Shown in pieces: positions 52,701 through 60,738 of a stretch of DNA of 64,000 nucleotides. The DNA comes from GBS-DC sp037442365 (GTDB taxonomy: Bacteria > Armatimonadota > Fimbriimonadia > Fimbriimonadales > GBS-DC), in contig JBBIQK010000002.1 in the NCBI GenBank assembly GCA_037442365.1, positions 42,734 to 106,733 on the forward strand. The letters are read 5' to 3'. The notes under the pieces were generated by a model. That model saw only the letters and a program-made list of their open reading frames with translations. It did no database searches and was not told where the DNA came from. Position numbers and translations under genes: made by a program. The stretch's first letter is position 1. Every line of letters begins with the position of its first letter.

Positions 52701-54308
52701 GGAGCCGTTCACGGGCGTGTTGGGGTAGAAGCTGCGATTGGGGTCGAACAGGTACACATTCCCGTAGAGGCGTCCGAAGCCGCCCTGCAGGCGGATGCGC
52801 TGCCACTCGGAGGGCTTTTCGATGGGGAAGCGCAGCGCGAAGTCGCCCCGCTGATTGGGATCGTTGAACACATGATCCAACTGGCAGGCAATCACGCGCG
52901 TTTGTATGGCGAGGTTGGCGAGGTTGCAGTTTTCGAAGGCGTCAAACGGCGTGTCCACCAGCGGGCGGGAGTCTTCGATGGTGGCGAACGCGACGCCCCA
53001 GGCGCCCGCGAGCGTCGCCGCTTCCGCGTCGAAAGCGGGCTTGCCCGGAATGTAGGTGCGCCAGTAGCGTCCCTGCACGGCGTTGATGCCGTCGACGAAG
53101 AGTTTGTCGGGCGTGGCGCCCAGCACGGGCGCAATCCGCTCGGCGTGTTCGCGCATCACGCGCCCAATGTCGGTGAAAAAGCGCTGGATATCCTCGCGCA
53201 TGTCGTAGAACCAGCCTTTGTAGAACACGCCGACGCCTGTGGAGCGCGTCGCCAGGTCCAGCCCCACGAACAGGTAGATGTCCTGTTTAGCGGGGGGGCG
53301 TCCGCCGAGCGATTCGAACACATTCGGGCGGCTCCAGTCGGGCAGGCGCGCCTCGATGAACTGGCGCACGCCCTCCAGCGCTTGAAAGTGCCCGCTGAGC
53401 GCGACGAACATCACGCTGCGCTTGGGCGGGTACAGCTTGAACAGGCGCGCCAGCTCCAGCAGGCTGGCAATCCCCGCCGCGCTGTCCGCGCCGGGCGCCA
53501 GCGAGGGCACGATGGAGATCGAATCGTAGTACGCCGTGACGACGATCCACTGGTCTTTGAGCGCGGGGTCGCTGCCCGGAATCACGCCGACGATATTGTA
53601 GCCCTCGCGCACCTGCCAGGGCATGCGGCAGGTGAGTTTCGCCTGCAGGTCGGGCTGGGTTTCAGCAAGCGCAATCAACTTCGCGGCGTGCTGGCGGGGC
53701 AGCCAGAAGCGCGGCACATCGAGCGGAATACCGATGAACTTCGCCTCTGCCTCGCCCCGATCGGTCGATTCGGGTTCGAGGAACACAATCGCGCGTGCGC
53801 CCAGTCGCGCGGCGTTGAGCCAGTTGTTGCCGCTGTTGAAGTCCATCAGCACGATGCTGCCTTCCACAGGCTTGCCGCGAAACTGCTGGAGCTGTCCATC
53901 ACGCACATAAATCAGGCTGCCCTGAACACCCTCTGGCGGCAGCTGAGAGGTGCGCGCCTGATTGGGCCAGAGCGGGTAGACGCGAATCCGTTGCCCGTTC
54001 AAGTGCAGGTGCGCCTCTCCGTCGACGGGAACAGTGATGGGGAACGCCTCACGGCGCACCTCCTGCAGTCCGGAGGCGCGGAACTGCTGCTCGATGTAGT
54101 CCGCGGCGCGGGTTGCGCCCGGGTAGCCTGCCACGCGCGAGCCTTGCGCTGCCATCCAGCGCACCGTCTGCGCCAGACGCGCCTCCGAGATGGCGCCCGT
54201 TAACTGGCGGTAGCGCGCCTGCACCTTCTCCACATCCAGTTTCTGCTGCCCAAACGCGAAGGCGCACACGCTCAGCAGCACACCAAACCAAACCCAGCCG
54301 CGCATCAT
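49731..54308 (-). CDS. giant fusion: M28 peptidase-like domain plus FtsX-type permease domains
   Basis: A 1525-residue envelope protein. It has a signal peptide (FGVLLSVCAFAFGQ), a PA domain (about 125-215: GSLIYVRDGQLQQF, GSIVLMDFNSGNNWLNAARL), and an M28 fold at 230-330. There the first zinc-ligand motif reads AYYDS instead of HYDS, GADSAAG is kept, and SGHFQALEG replaces the EE motif. A long middle domain follows, membrane helices around 855-925 and 970-1020, an extracytoplasmic MacB-like domain, and FtsX permease helices near 1275-1400 (LPIIIAALIVLNTMLGSVY, EIGIFSAIGLAPNHVAM). The active site looks degraded. No ATPase partner is adjacent. The start is ATG 54308. Confidence 0.8.
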   Translation of the reverse strand: MMRGWVWFGVLLSVCAFAFGQQKLDVEKVQARYRQLTGAISEARLAQTVRWMAAQGSRVAGYPGATRAADYIEQQFRASGLQEVRREAFPITVPVDGEAHLHLNGQRIRVYPLWPNQARTSQLPPEGVQGSLIYVRDGQLQQFRGKPVEGSIVLMDFNSGNNWLNAARLGARAIVFLEPESTDRGEAEAKFIGIPLDVPRFWLPRQHAAKLIALAETQPDLQAKLTCRMPWQVREGYNIVGVIPGSDPALKDQWIVVTAYYDSISIVPSLAPGADSAAGIASLLELARLFKLYPPKRSVMFVALSGHFQALEGVRQFIEARLPDWSRPNVFESLGGRPPAKQDIYLFVGLDLATRSTGVGVFYKGWFYDMREDIQRFFTDIGRVMREHAERIAPVLGATPDKLFVDGINAVQGRYWRTYIPGKPAFDAEAATLAGAWGVAFATIEDSRPLVDTPFDAFENCNLANLAIQTRVIACQLDHVFNDPNQRGDFALRFPIEKPSEWQRIRLQGGFGRLYGNVYLFDPNRSFYPNTPVNGSIVVVRHWMKNLMGVRGNMFQMVDDSSPVPREQARFNFVGIPPITAYNFRREFEINAYKLSPDTGAIEYAPDQGIQGAQNYPINILMTVGEKETPIIVFRCVATALYDLIDPQTLAPLTTLELYDGDTNATPRMYGMITTPKDVPMVSYVEDVAVIFSQPGARLKIKMGAGPGADRMLLLNATPDNPEGTGYLVGGDPREAQGFTVPTFDPKTLTERDLIARGGAIAYTALRVAEDMFTLNDSRIRTLAKHRIVNPGVNELHALAKDSLEKARQALQNKDYAALDVYARMSWGYSARAYPDVKATANDVVNGVIFYLALLMPFAYFLERLLFGAPNLKSQLMYASLIFVAVFLLFRYIHPAFDITGNPVIVFIAFTMGALSVIVGVFIAGKFEEQLKRLQKQVVGAHSADVGRMSVAAAAFNLGVSNMRRRPLRTFLTSLSLVLVTFIVLSFTSIVNVLRFNEAPAPGAPRYNGIMMRTVDWQPLRESAYRLMNDEFGRERAVAPRAWFFGTQIGEQAFITLQRADRRFSARAIIGMTPAEAKVTRPQEALVAGRWLLPGERNAIILPQNAADALGVRPEEVGRARVQFAGVDYTVVGVWDNLAFKQITDLDTEPLTPVDFILMQRLQSQGRQGGQGGFREYVHLEPDSVVIMPYETVINLGGNIYSLALEFATQEEALRILRSELMPRLGLNLYAGLGDRTVRYSTIQAASGQGLEYVILPIIIAALIVLNTMLGSVYERVREIGIFSAIGLAPNHVAMLFFAESLVYAVLGSVAGYFVAQLVAKIIVVTGWFPQLYLNFSSMSAVFSTVVVVAVVLLSTIYPARKASEVATPAEERTWRLPEPEGDLWRIPLPFSVTSVQAQGLSGFIAEWFHAYEEHSVGEFITQGVKTETFTAAHGVGYRVECDAWIAPFDLGVSQHVCIEILPTDYAGVYDIQLTLTRLSGDIANWKRVNRRFLNILRKQFLIWRTLPQEQRERYLQRELAEAGV

Positions 54309-54380
54309 CACAGCCACAGGTTCGCGCCCGTGCGAGAAACTCCTGCTGTGGGGCGGGCTGGGTGCGCGAGCCGTGAGAGT

Positions 54381-54421
54381 CAGCGGGTGGGCGCAGAGGT
54401 TTCCTGTACGCCCACCCTGCG
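54381..54421. terminator. hairpin after the repeat-protein gene
   Basis: CAGCGGGTGGGCG (54381-54393) pairs with CGCCCACCCTGCG (54409-54421; two mismatches at the base). It starts three bases after the stop of the minus-strand gene. The T-run (TTTTT) lies on the plus-strand side, so its strength on the minus strand is unclear. Confidence 0.55.
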
Positions 54422-54424
54422 TTT

Positions 54425-55576
54425 TTACTGCGGGCTGACGCGCTCGCTTGGGATTGGAAGGGGCGTTTCAGGGTGGATGGCGCGCTCCTTCGGTTGTCCG
54501 TAGAGTTCGGGATGCAGGTATTTACCCTGATGCTCGCGCGGTTTCTCGCGCTCGGTCTGAAAGCCGCGCCGTTGCACATACGGGTCGTTGCGGATGGCTT
54601 CCACGCGCCACGAGACGCGCCTGCCCGGCGCGCCGCCCGCAATCTTGAAGCGGTTGCCCTGAATCTCGAAAGCCACATGCAGGTTGGGCATCGGCGCGCC
54701 GAGCGGAGTCAGCGTGTAGCGTGGGTCGCGATTGATGGCTTCGAAGTAATCGGGCAACTGCACCCACGCCTCGCCGCGCGCGTCCAGAGTCGCAACGCCA
54801 CTGTAGGCGTTCAGCGGCTCAGGCGCTTCAGTGCAGTAGTGGTAGAGGTAGTGCGTTTCGGGGCGCAGGGGGTGATCGATACGGAACGATTTGAGTCCAC
54901 TCGCGCCCATATCGCCCTGCGAGTAGACTCCGAAACCATCAGGACTGCTGACTGCGCCGTAGACGCCATAGGTGGTTCCTGAAGTGGCAGCGGCAAACCC
55001 ACTGACGCCGATTCCCGAGACGCTTTCCGTGCGTCCCAGTACGCCGTAGTTGAGTCCTGTGGTCGCCAGAGCATGCCCGAAGACGCCGCGTCCGTTGATG
55101 CTGGACGCCTGCCCGTAGACGCCCTGATTGAACCCCGTTTGTGCGGTAATGACCCCGAATACTCCGGCTCCTTGTGAGCTGCGCGCCTCGCCATAGACGC
55201 CGTAGCAGAATCCCGTTGAGCTAACGCTTAGCCCACCGACGCCGCGCCCGGAACTGCTGTTGTTTTGTCCAAACACGCCGTAAGTCAGTCCCGTGCCCGA
55301 CGGCGCGAACCCCAACACGCCAAACCCTGAGTTGCTCCACACTTCGCCCCAGACGCCTACGGAGAACCCACTCATCGCGCTGTGAAGACCGTAGATTGAA
55401 CGGTCGCCCGTAGCATTTTGAACCATGAACCGATAGGCGGGGGTTGCTGTTCCAATCCCTACATTCCCGCTATTGTAAAAAATGTTGCTGCCGCTAACGC
55501 TCCACTGGGCAAAAGCCAGTGGCGCGACGCCGAGCGCCAGCGCTATGCCCATTCCAAATTTCATCTGTTGACTCAT
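54425..55576 (-). CDS. secreted protein with GVYG-type repeats and conserved C-terminal domain
   Basis: A 383-residue exported protein: signal peptide (GMGIALALGVAPLAFAQ), a short NVGIGTATPAYRFMVQNATG segment like those in tail-fibre-type proteins, then about seven ~22-residue repeats with YGVYG or GVFG (GVWGEVWSNSGFGVLGF; YGVYGEARSSQGAGVFG). A C-terminal domain follows (SFRIDHPLRPETHYLYHYC, WRVEAIRNDPYVQ) common in Planctomycetes, Bacteroidetes and relatives. The start ATG 55576 has GGAGGG five bases upstream. It is probably a fibre-like surface protein. Confidence 0.75.
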   Translation of the reverse strand: MSQQMKFGMGIALALGVAPLAFAQWSVSGSNIFYNSGNVGIGTATPAYRFMVQNATGDRSIYGLHSAMSGFSVGVWGEVWSNSGFGVLGFAPSGTGLTYGVFGQNNSSSGRGVGGLSVSSTGFCYGVYGEARSSQGAGVFGVITAQTGFNQGVYGQASSINGRGVFGHALATTGLNYGVLGRTESVSGIGVSGFAAATSGTTYGVYGAVSSPDGFGVYSQGDMGASGLKSFRIDHPLRPETHYLYHYCTEAPEPLNAYSGVATLDARGEAWVQLPDYFEAINRDPRYTLTPLGAPMPNLHVAFEIQGNRFKIAGGAPGRRVSWRVEAIRNDPYVQRRGFQTEREKPREHQGKYLHPELYGQPKERAIHPETPLPIPSERVSPQ

Positions 55577-55676
55577 TGTTCCCTCCATACACCTGTGGGA
55601 ATTGTCGGCATGGAACATGGGTTTCGACAGGGTGGTGGCAGGAAGCGTCTCCGCTGCGGCGAACGCTTCGTTAGCG

Positions 55677-57029
55677 ATGGCGCGTGATGCGGATGTAATC
55701 GTTGTTGGCGCGGGTGTAGCGGGGTTGGTCGCCGCGCGACGCCTGCAAGCTGCGGGGCTTGCGCCACTGGTGCTGGAGGCGCGCGAACGGGTTGGTGGTC
55801 GCCTGCTGCGCCACGCGCTGAGCGACGCGGTGATTATCGATTTGGGTGGGCAGTGGCTGGGACCGACGCAGACACGCGCCTACGCGCTCGCGGAAGAGCT
55901 GGGACTGGCGCTGTTTCCCACCCATACTGAGGGCGAGAGCCTTGCGTGGCTGGGAGGACGCCTGCAACGCTATTCGGGACCCGTGCCCCGCCTGGGGCTG
56001 TTGCCGCTGTTCGATTTCGGCAACGCCGTCGCGACGCTGGATCGCATGGCGAAAACCGTGCCGTTGGAATCGCCCTGGTGCGCGCCGAACGCCGCCGCAT
56101 GGGACTCCGAGACGCTTGCCAGCTGGACGCAGCGCCATCTGCGCACACGGCTGGGACGCTGGGGGATACGGTTGTTTTCGGAGGCAGTGTTCGCCGCCGA
56201 GCCGAGCGAGTTTTCGCTGTTGCACGCGCTGTTTTATATCCATTCTGGGGGCGGGTTCGAATCGCTGACCAATACGCGCGGCGGCGCGCAGCAGGATCGG
56301 TTCGTGGCGGGCGCGCAGAGCCTCGCGCTCCAGTTAGCGGCGCAGTTGGGCGAGCGGGTCAAGTTGGGTGAGCCTGTGGTTCGAATCGAGCAATCATCGG
56401 CGGGCGTGCGCGTCGTAGGGCGATCGGGCGCGGTCTACGCCGCACGCGCCGTGATTGTCGCCATCCCACCAACGCTGGCAGGGCGAATCGAGTACGACCC
56501 ACCGCTGCCCGCCGTGCGCGACCAGCTCACCCAAAGACTGCCCAACGGCGCGGTCATCAAATGCTTCGCCGTGTACGACCGCCCCTTCTGGCGCGAGCAG
56601 GGGCTGAGCGGGTTTGCTGTGGGCGACTGCGAGCCAGTGCATCTGGTGTTTGACAACTCGCCCCCGGACGCCTCGTGCGGGATTTTGCTGGGGTTTATCG
56701 AGGGCGCGTCGGCACGGCAGATGAGCGCGGTGGACGCCGAGACGCGCCGCGCCGCCGTTCTGGAGTGCTTCGCACAGCTCTTCGGGGCGCGCGCACGCCA
56801 GCCCGACGCCTACATCGACCACGACTGGAGCGCGGAGGTCTGGTCGCGTGGGTGCTACGGGGCGCACTTCCCGCCGGGTGTGTGGACACAGTTCGGGCGC
56901 GCCCTGCGCGAACCCATCGGACGCATCTTCTGGGCAGGTACGGAGACCGCCACACGCTGGATGGGGTATATTGACGGCGCGATTGAATCGGGTGAACGCG
57001 CCGCACAGGAGGTTCTTTCACGGCTATGA
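55677..57029 (+). CDS. FAD-dependent amine oxidase / monoamine oxidase family protein
   Basis: A 450-residue flavoprotein. The FAD-binding motif is DVIVVGAGVAGLVAARRL near the N-terminus, followed by LEARERVGGRLL, and the C-terminal FAD motif is RIFWAGTETATRWMGYIDGA. The family oxidises amines, including polyamines and indolic amines; the substrate is inferred only. I choose ATG 55677 (MARDADVIVV); a longer frame begins at 55602. Its stop overlaps the larC start (ATGA), so the two are coupled. Confidence 0.9.
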   Translation: MARDADVIVVGAGVAGLVAARRLQAAGLAPLVLEARERVGGRLLRHALSDAVIIDLGGQWLGPTQTRAYALAEELGLALFPTHTEGESLAWLGGRLQRYSGPVPRLGLLPLFDFGNAVATLDRMAKTVPLESPWCAPNAAAWDSETLASWTQRHLRTRLGRWGIRLFSEAVFAAEPSEFSLLHALFYIHSGGGFESLTNTRGGAQQDRFVAGAQSLALQLAAQLGERVKLGEPVVRIEQSSAGVRVVGRSGAVYAARAVIVAIPPTLAGRIEYDPPLPAVRDQLTQRLPNGAVIKCFAVYDRPFWREQGLSGFAVGDCEPVHLVFDNSPPDASCGILLGFIEGASARQMSAVDAETRRAAVLECFAQLFGARARQPDAYIDHDWSAEVWSRGCYGAHFPPGVWTQFGRALREPIGRIFWAGTETATRWMGYIDGAIESGERAAQEVLSRL

Positions 57030-58210
57030 GGCTGCTCTATCTGGATTGTATCGGCGGGATTGCGGGCGATATGATGCTCGCCGCGCTGATGGAGGCAGGC
57101 GTTCCCGAAGCAGAGCTGGTAGACGCCCTGCGCACACTTCCCCTGCAGGGCTGGCAGTGGCGCAGTGAGCGCGTGGAGATAGAAGCCATCTTCGCGCGAC
57201 GGGTTTTCCTCACGCACAACGAAGACCAGCCCCACCGCCACCTGAGCGATGTGCTGGAGATTATCGAGCAAGGTGACCTCTCCCAGCGCGTGAAGCGAGA
57301 CGCCCGCGCGGTATTCACGCGCCTTGCGGAAGCGGAAGCGGCGGTGCATGGCACGACGCCCGATCGCGTGCATTTCCATGAAGTGGGCGCAGTGGACGCG
57401 ATTCTGGACATCGTGGGCGCGTGCTGGGGACTGGAGCGGCTGGGGGTAGAGCGCGTGGTCTGCTCCGCGCTGCCGATGGGGCGCGGGTTCGTGCAGGCGG
57501 CGCACGGCATACTGCCCCTGCCTGCACCTGCGGTAGTGGAACTGCTGCGTGGCGTCCCAACCTATGGCGTCCCGATTCAGGGCGAGACCGTCACGCCCAC
57601 GGGCGCGGCGCTGACAGTCGCGCTCAGCCATCGATTCGGCGACCAGCCGCCGATGCGCTGGGAAAGCGTCGGCTACGGCGCAGGACACGCCGACCGCCCC
57701 CTGCCCAACCTGCTGCGCGTCTTCGTGGGAGAGTCTGCCGACGCGATGCAAACGCCTGCAGGCGACTGGGAAAGCATCGTGCAGATCGAGACGCACCTCG
57801 ACGACGCTACACCGCAACAGCTGGGGTTCGTGATGGAACGCGCGCTGGCGATGGGCGCACTCGATGTGTTTTTCACCCCAATCCAGATGAAAAAGAACCG
57901 TCCGGGTGCGCTAATCACGCTGCTGGCGTCGCCTGAACACGCGGACGCGCTGATGCGGCTGCTACTGGAAGAGACGCCGACGCTGGGCGTGCGCTACAGC
58001 CTGATGAATCGCCGATGCCTGCAGCGCGAGGTGCGCACGGTACAGACCGAGTACGGCGCGGTGCGCGTGAAACGGGCGCTGGACGGCACGCGCGTGCTAC
58101 ACATGGCGCCTGAGTACGAGGACTGCGCCCAGTTAGCCCAACGCATGAACGCGCCGCTGCATGCCATCATGCAAGCGGCGCTTCAGAAAGCCAGAGAATC
58201 GGGCGATTAG
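57026..58210 (+). CDS. larC: nickel-pincer cofactor biosynthesis protein LarC
   Basis: A 394-residue LarC (DUF111) protein as one uninterrupted frame. It starts MRLLYLDCIGGIAGDMMLAAL, has VHFHEVGAVDAILDIVG and PTGAALTVALSHRFG, and the LarC2 region (IETHLDDATPQQLGFVMERA; FFTPIQMKKNRPGALITLL). It inserts nickel into the pincer nucleotide of lactate racemase. In some lactic-acid bacteria larC is expressed by a frameshift; here it is fused. larA, larB and larE are not in the window. Its 3' end overlaps the flagellin stop by 4 bp. Confidence 0.93.
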   Translation: MRLLYLDCIGGIAGDMMLAALMEAGVPEAELVDALRTLPLQGWQWRSERVEIEAIFARRVFLTHNEDQPHRHLSDVLEIIEQGDLSQRVKRDARAVFTRLAEAEAAVHGTTPDRVHFHEVGAVDAILDIVGACWGLERLGVERVVCSALPMGRGFVQAAHGILPLPAPAVVELLRGVPTYGVPIQGETVTPTGAALTVALSHRFGDQPPMRWESVGYGAGHADRPLPNLLRVFVGESADAMQTPAGDWESIVQIETHLDDATPQQLGFVMERALAMGALDVFFTPIQMKKNRPGALITLLASPEHADALMRLLLEETPTLGVRYSLMNRRCLQREVRTVQTEYGAVRVKRALDGTRVLHMAPEYEDCAQLAQRMNAPLHAIMQAALQKARESGD

Positions 58211-59673
58211 AGCCGCTGGAGGAGCTGCAGCACCGTCTGCGGCGTCGAGTTCGCCTGCGCCAGCACCGACATCCCCGACTGCATCAGGATTTGTTGCTTG
58301 GTGAAGTTCGAGATTTCCAGCGCGAAATCGGCGTCGCGGATGCTCGACTCGCTCGCCATCACATTCTCTTTGGCGACATTGAGCGAGCGAATGTTGCTCT
58401 CCAGCACATAGCGCTGGAACGCGCCCATATCGCCGCGCATCTTGGAGATTTCGTTGATTGCCGCGTCGATAATACGCAGCGCGTTGTCGGTCGAGTTCGG
58501 CTGGGTAATGTCGATGGTCGCGAGGTTTTGCCCCGAAACAACTGTTGTGCCGAGTTTGGATGCGTTTACATCCATCAGGGAGAACCGAACGAACTGCCCC
58601 GCGTTCGCGCCGACCTGGAACTGAAGCAGCCCTGCTGTGACGGTAGCGACTTGCGCAGCGGCGAGCGCGTCGTCGTTGCCTGCTTCTGTGAGCATAATCA
58701 CATTGCCATAGTTGTCGCGCAAGCGCAGCCCGGAGTCGCCCGTCGCCTGCCCGCCCGTGAAGGTGACGGTCTGGATGCCGTTGACGGTGTTGGCAATTAC
58801 TGTGGCGACTGCGTTCGTACCTGTAGCCGATTGCGTTCCAGCCGCGCTCAGGATAATCCCCGCGGTATCGTTCAGGTTGATTGAAAATTGGGATCCGTAC
58901 TCGCGGTGGCGCAGTTCGATCTGTCGGGTGCTGTCGTTGTATTGAGCAAGGACGCCCGTGATATGGCTGACGGCGTTGATTTTGTCGATGAAGCTGCCCA
59001 CCGTTTCGTTGGCGTTGGCGGTAATCGTGTAGCCGTTAATCACGACATTGCCCGCAGGCGCGCCCATCAGGCTCGCCAGAGTCGTGCCAGCGGCGAAGGT
59101 ACGTGTGCCGATAATCGTTGCTCGTGTCGCCTCGGTGGTCACCTGAAGTGTGACGGCGCCGCTGCTGGTGGGGAAGTTGTTGAACAAGCCGCCGATAAAG
59201 ATCCCCGAAATGCGCGTTGGATTGGTGACCGCCGCACTGATGCCCGAAGTGCCGTCAAGCAACTGCTTTGTACCGAACGAGGTCTGTTGGGCGATGCGGT
59301 TGATGCTGTCAATCAGGGCGCGGATTTGAGTCTGGTCTGCCTGGAGCGCCGCATAGTCGTTAACGCCCGTGTTGGCGGCGTGCAACACCAGCTGGCGCAT
59401 CGTACGCAGGGCGTTATGCACTTCATCCAGCGCGGCTTCGGCGGTTTTGATCATGTTGACCGCGTCCTGGGCGTTGTTGACCGCTTGCTGCAGCCCTGTG
59501 ATTTGGGAGCGCAGGTTCTCCGAGATGATTAGCCCTGCTGGGTCATCGGCGGCGCGATTCACCCGCAGCCCCGATGCCAGACGCTCAATCGTGCGCCCCA
59601 TCATATCTGATGTGAGCCCCACATTCCGCAGCGCATTCTGCGACTGGATGTTCGTGTTAATCCTCAGACTCAT
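58207..59673 (-). CDS. fliC: flagellin
   Basis: A 488-residue flagellin. The N-terminal D0/D1 domain begins MSLRINTNIQSQNALRNV, with ERLASGLRVNRAADDPAG, and the C-terminal helices end SVLAQANSTPQTVLQLLQRL. The variable centre (about 150-360) is long and threonine/alanine rich. ATG 59673 has AAGGGGG about nine bases upstream, and a sigma-28-type promoter (59749-59722) drives it. It is the only flagellar structural gene here. Confidence 0.97.
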   Translation of the reverse strand: MSLRINTNIQSQNALRNVGLTSDMMGRTIERLASGLRVNRAADDPAGLIISENLRSQITGLQQAVNNAQDAVNMIKTAEAALDEVHNALRTMRQLVLHAANTGVNDYAALQADQTQIRALIDSINRIAQQTSFGTKQLLDGTSGISAAVTNPTRISGIFIGGLFNNFPTSSGAVTLQVTTEATRATIIGTRTFAAGTTLASLMGAPAGNVVINGYTITANANETVGSFIDKINAVSHITGVLAQYNDSTRQIELRHREYGSQFSINLNDTAGIILSAAGTQSATGTNAVATVIANTVNGIQTVTFTGGQATGDSGLRLRDNYGNVIMLTEAGNDDALAAAQVATVTAGLLQFQVGANAGQFVRFSLMDVNASKLGTTVVSGQNLATIDITQPNSTDNALRIIDAAINEISKMRGDMGAFQRYVLESNIRSLNVAKENVMASESSIRDADFALEISNFTKQQILMQSGMSVLAQANSTPQTVLQLLQRL

Positions 59674-59721
59674 TCCGTTGACCCCCTTGCGGGCGATTCA
59701 TCCGCAAATTTGCTGTGGCTA

Positions 59722-59749
59722 TTATCGGCAGGGCGTTGGGGCTTCTTTA
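59722..59749 (-). promoter_or_regulatory. sigma-28 (FliA)-type promoter for flagellin
   Basis: On the minus strand TAAAG (59749-59745) is followed by GCCGATAA (59729-59722), 20 bases between first bases, exactly as at 44876-44903. The transcript leader is about 45 bases. Confidence 0.7.
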
Positions 59750-59760
59750 GGGGGATATGC

Positions 59761-59766
59761 TATAAT
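59761..59766 (+). promoter_or_regulatory. -10 hexamer TATAAT for BON-comF
   Basis: A perfect TATAAT 19 bases before the BON start; a TTGGGG 19 bp upstream may act as a weak -35. Confidence 0.5.
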
Positions 59767-59785
59767 AGGGCAGGAGGCATAAATC

Positions 59786-60019
59786 ATGGCAGCTGATGTG
59801 GAAGTGCGCCGTATGGTGCTACGCGAGATTGGGAAGCGTCATATCGACACCTCGCGACTCGATGTGCAGGTGTTTCATGGCGTGGTGTATCTGCGCGGCA
59901 CGGTAAGCGGGATGCGTGGGCATGATGTGGATCTCAAAGCCGAGATGGAGATTATCCGTCGGGTCTTGCGTCAGCGTCCGGGCGTGCGCGATGTGGTGAT
60001 TGACCTGATTTTCCGCTGA
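59786..60019 (+). CDS. BON-domain protein
   Basis: A 77-residue protein with the BON pattern (LREIGKRHIDTSRLDVQVFHG, VVYLRGTVSG, RQRPGVRDVVIDLIF). It has no signal peptide. It starts at ATG 59786 with AGGAGG ten bases upstream, behind a TATAAT (59761-59766). The gene lies 2 bp before comF and is probably co-transcribed. Function is not known; BON domains bind membranes or polymers. Confidence 0.8.
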   Translation: MAADVEVRRMVLREIGKRHIDTSRLDVQVFHGVVYLRGTVSGMRGHDVDLKAEMEIIRRVLRQRPGVRDVVIDLIFR

Positions 60020-60021
60020 GT

Positions 60022-60738
60022 GTGTGGCGGGCGGTTCGTGCGTGGCTGTATCCATCGCGGTGCGTGGCGTGCGGGCGGTTCCATCAGCAGCCGCTGTGTG
60101 TGCGGTGTGCCGCGCTTGTTGCGCCGATACGCCCACCCGCGTGCCAGCGCTGTGGCGCGCCGCGGCGCACTCTGGGGGAGTGTCGGCGGTGCGTGGGGCA
60201 TGTTTTTGCGTTTGATGCGGCGGTATGCGCCGCCGTGTACGACTCTGCCGTTCGTCGCGCGATTGTGAACCTGAAGTTTCGTCGCTGGCGGCGCGCGGCG
60301 CAGCCGTTAGCCGAGCTGCTCTGGCAGGCGCTGCGCGCGCCTGAGCGCGCGGCGTGGCAGTCCGCCGATGCGCTTGTACCCGTGCCCATCCACCCGATGC
60401 GGCGGGCGATGCGGGGGTTCAATCAGACGGAGCAGATTGCCCACCATCTCAGCGCCCTGTCAGGCGTCCCCGTGCAGGCAGACTGGCTCCGCAGGGGACT
60501 CTATCGTCGCCCGCAGGTAGGGCTGGGGCAAGCCGAACGCATGCAGAATGTGCGCGAGGCGTTCGAGGTGGCGCATCCCGAATGCGTGCGTGGGCGCGTG
60601 CTGTGGCTGCTGGACGATGTGTTCACCACGGGCAGCACGCTCGACGCCTGTGCGCGCGCCCTCAAGGAGGCGGGCGCGTTGCGCATCGTTGCGCTCGCCG
60701 TCGCCCGCGACCTGCGCGAGGAAGACGCGGCTCTGTAA
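60022..60738 (+). CDS. comF: ComF-family phosphoribosyltransferase-like protein
   Basis: A 238-residue protein with an N-terminal zinc-ribbon (CVACG and CQRCG, CRRC) and a PRTase domain with the PRPP-binding loop VLWLLDDVFTTGSTLDACAR. ComF proteins take part in DNA uptake and recombination. It starts with GTG 60022, 2 bp after the BON stop. Type IV pilus genes (pilT, prepilin) elsewhere in the window fit a competence role, by inference. Confidence 0.88.
   Translation: MWRAVRAWLYPSRCVACGRFHQQPLCVRCAALVAPIRPPACQRCGAPRRTLGECRRCVGHVFAFDAAVCAAVYDSAVRRAIVNLKFRRWRRAAQPLAELLWQALRAPERAAWQSADALVPVPIHPMRRAMRGFNQTEQIAHHLSALSGVPVQADWLRRGLYRRPQVGLGQAERMQNVREAFEVAHPECVRGRVLWLLDDVFTTGSTLDACARALKEAGALRIVALAVARDLREEDAAL

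Noticed and set aside
50772..54203. A 1143-codon plus-strand frame
   Set aside because: It is the antisense frame of the M28-FtsX gene in GC-rich DNA, rich in Arg, His and Gln, without domains.
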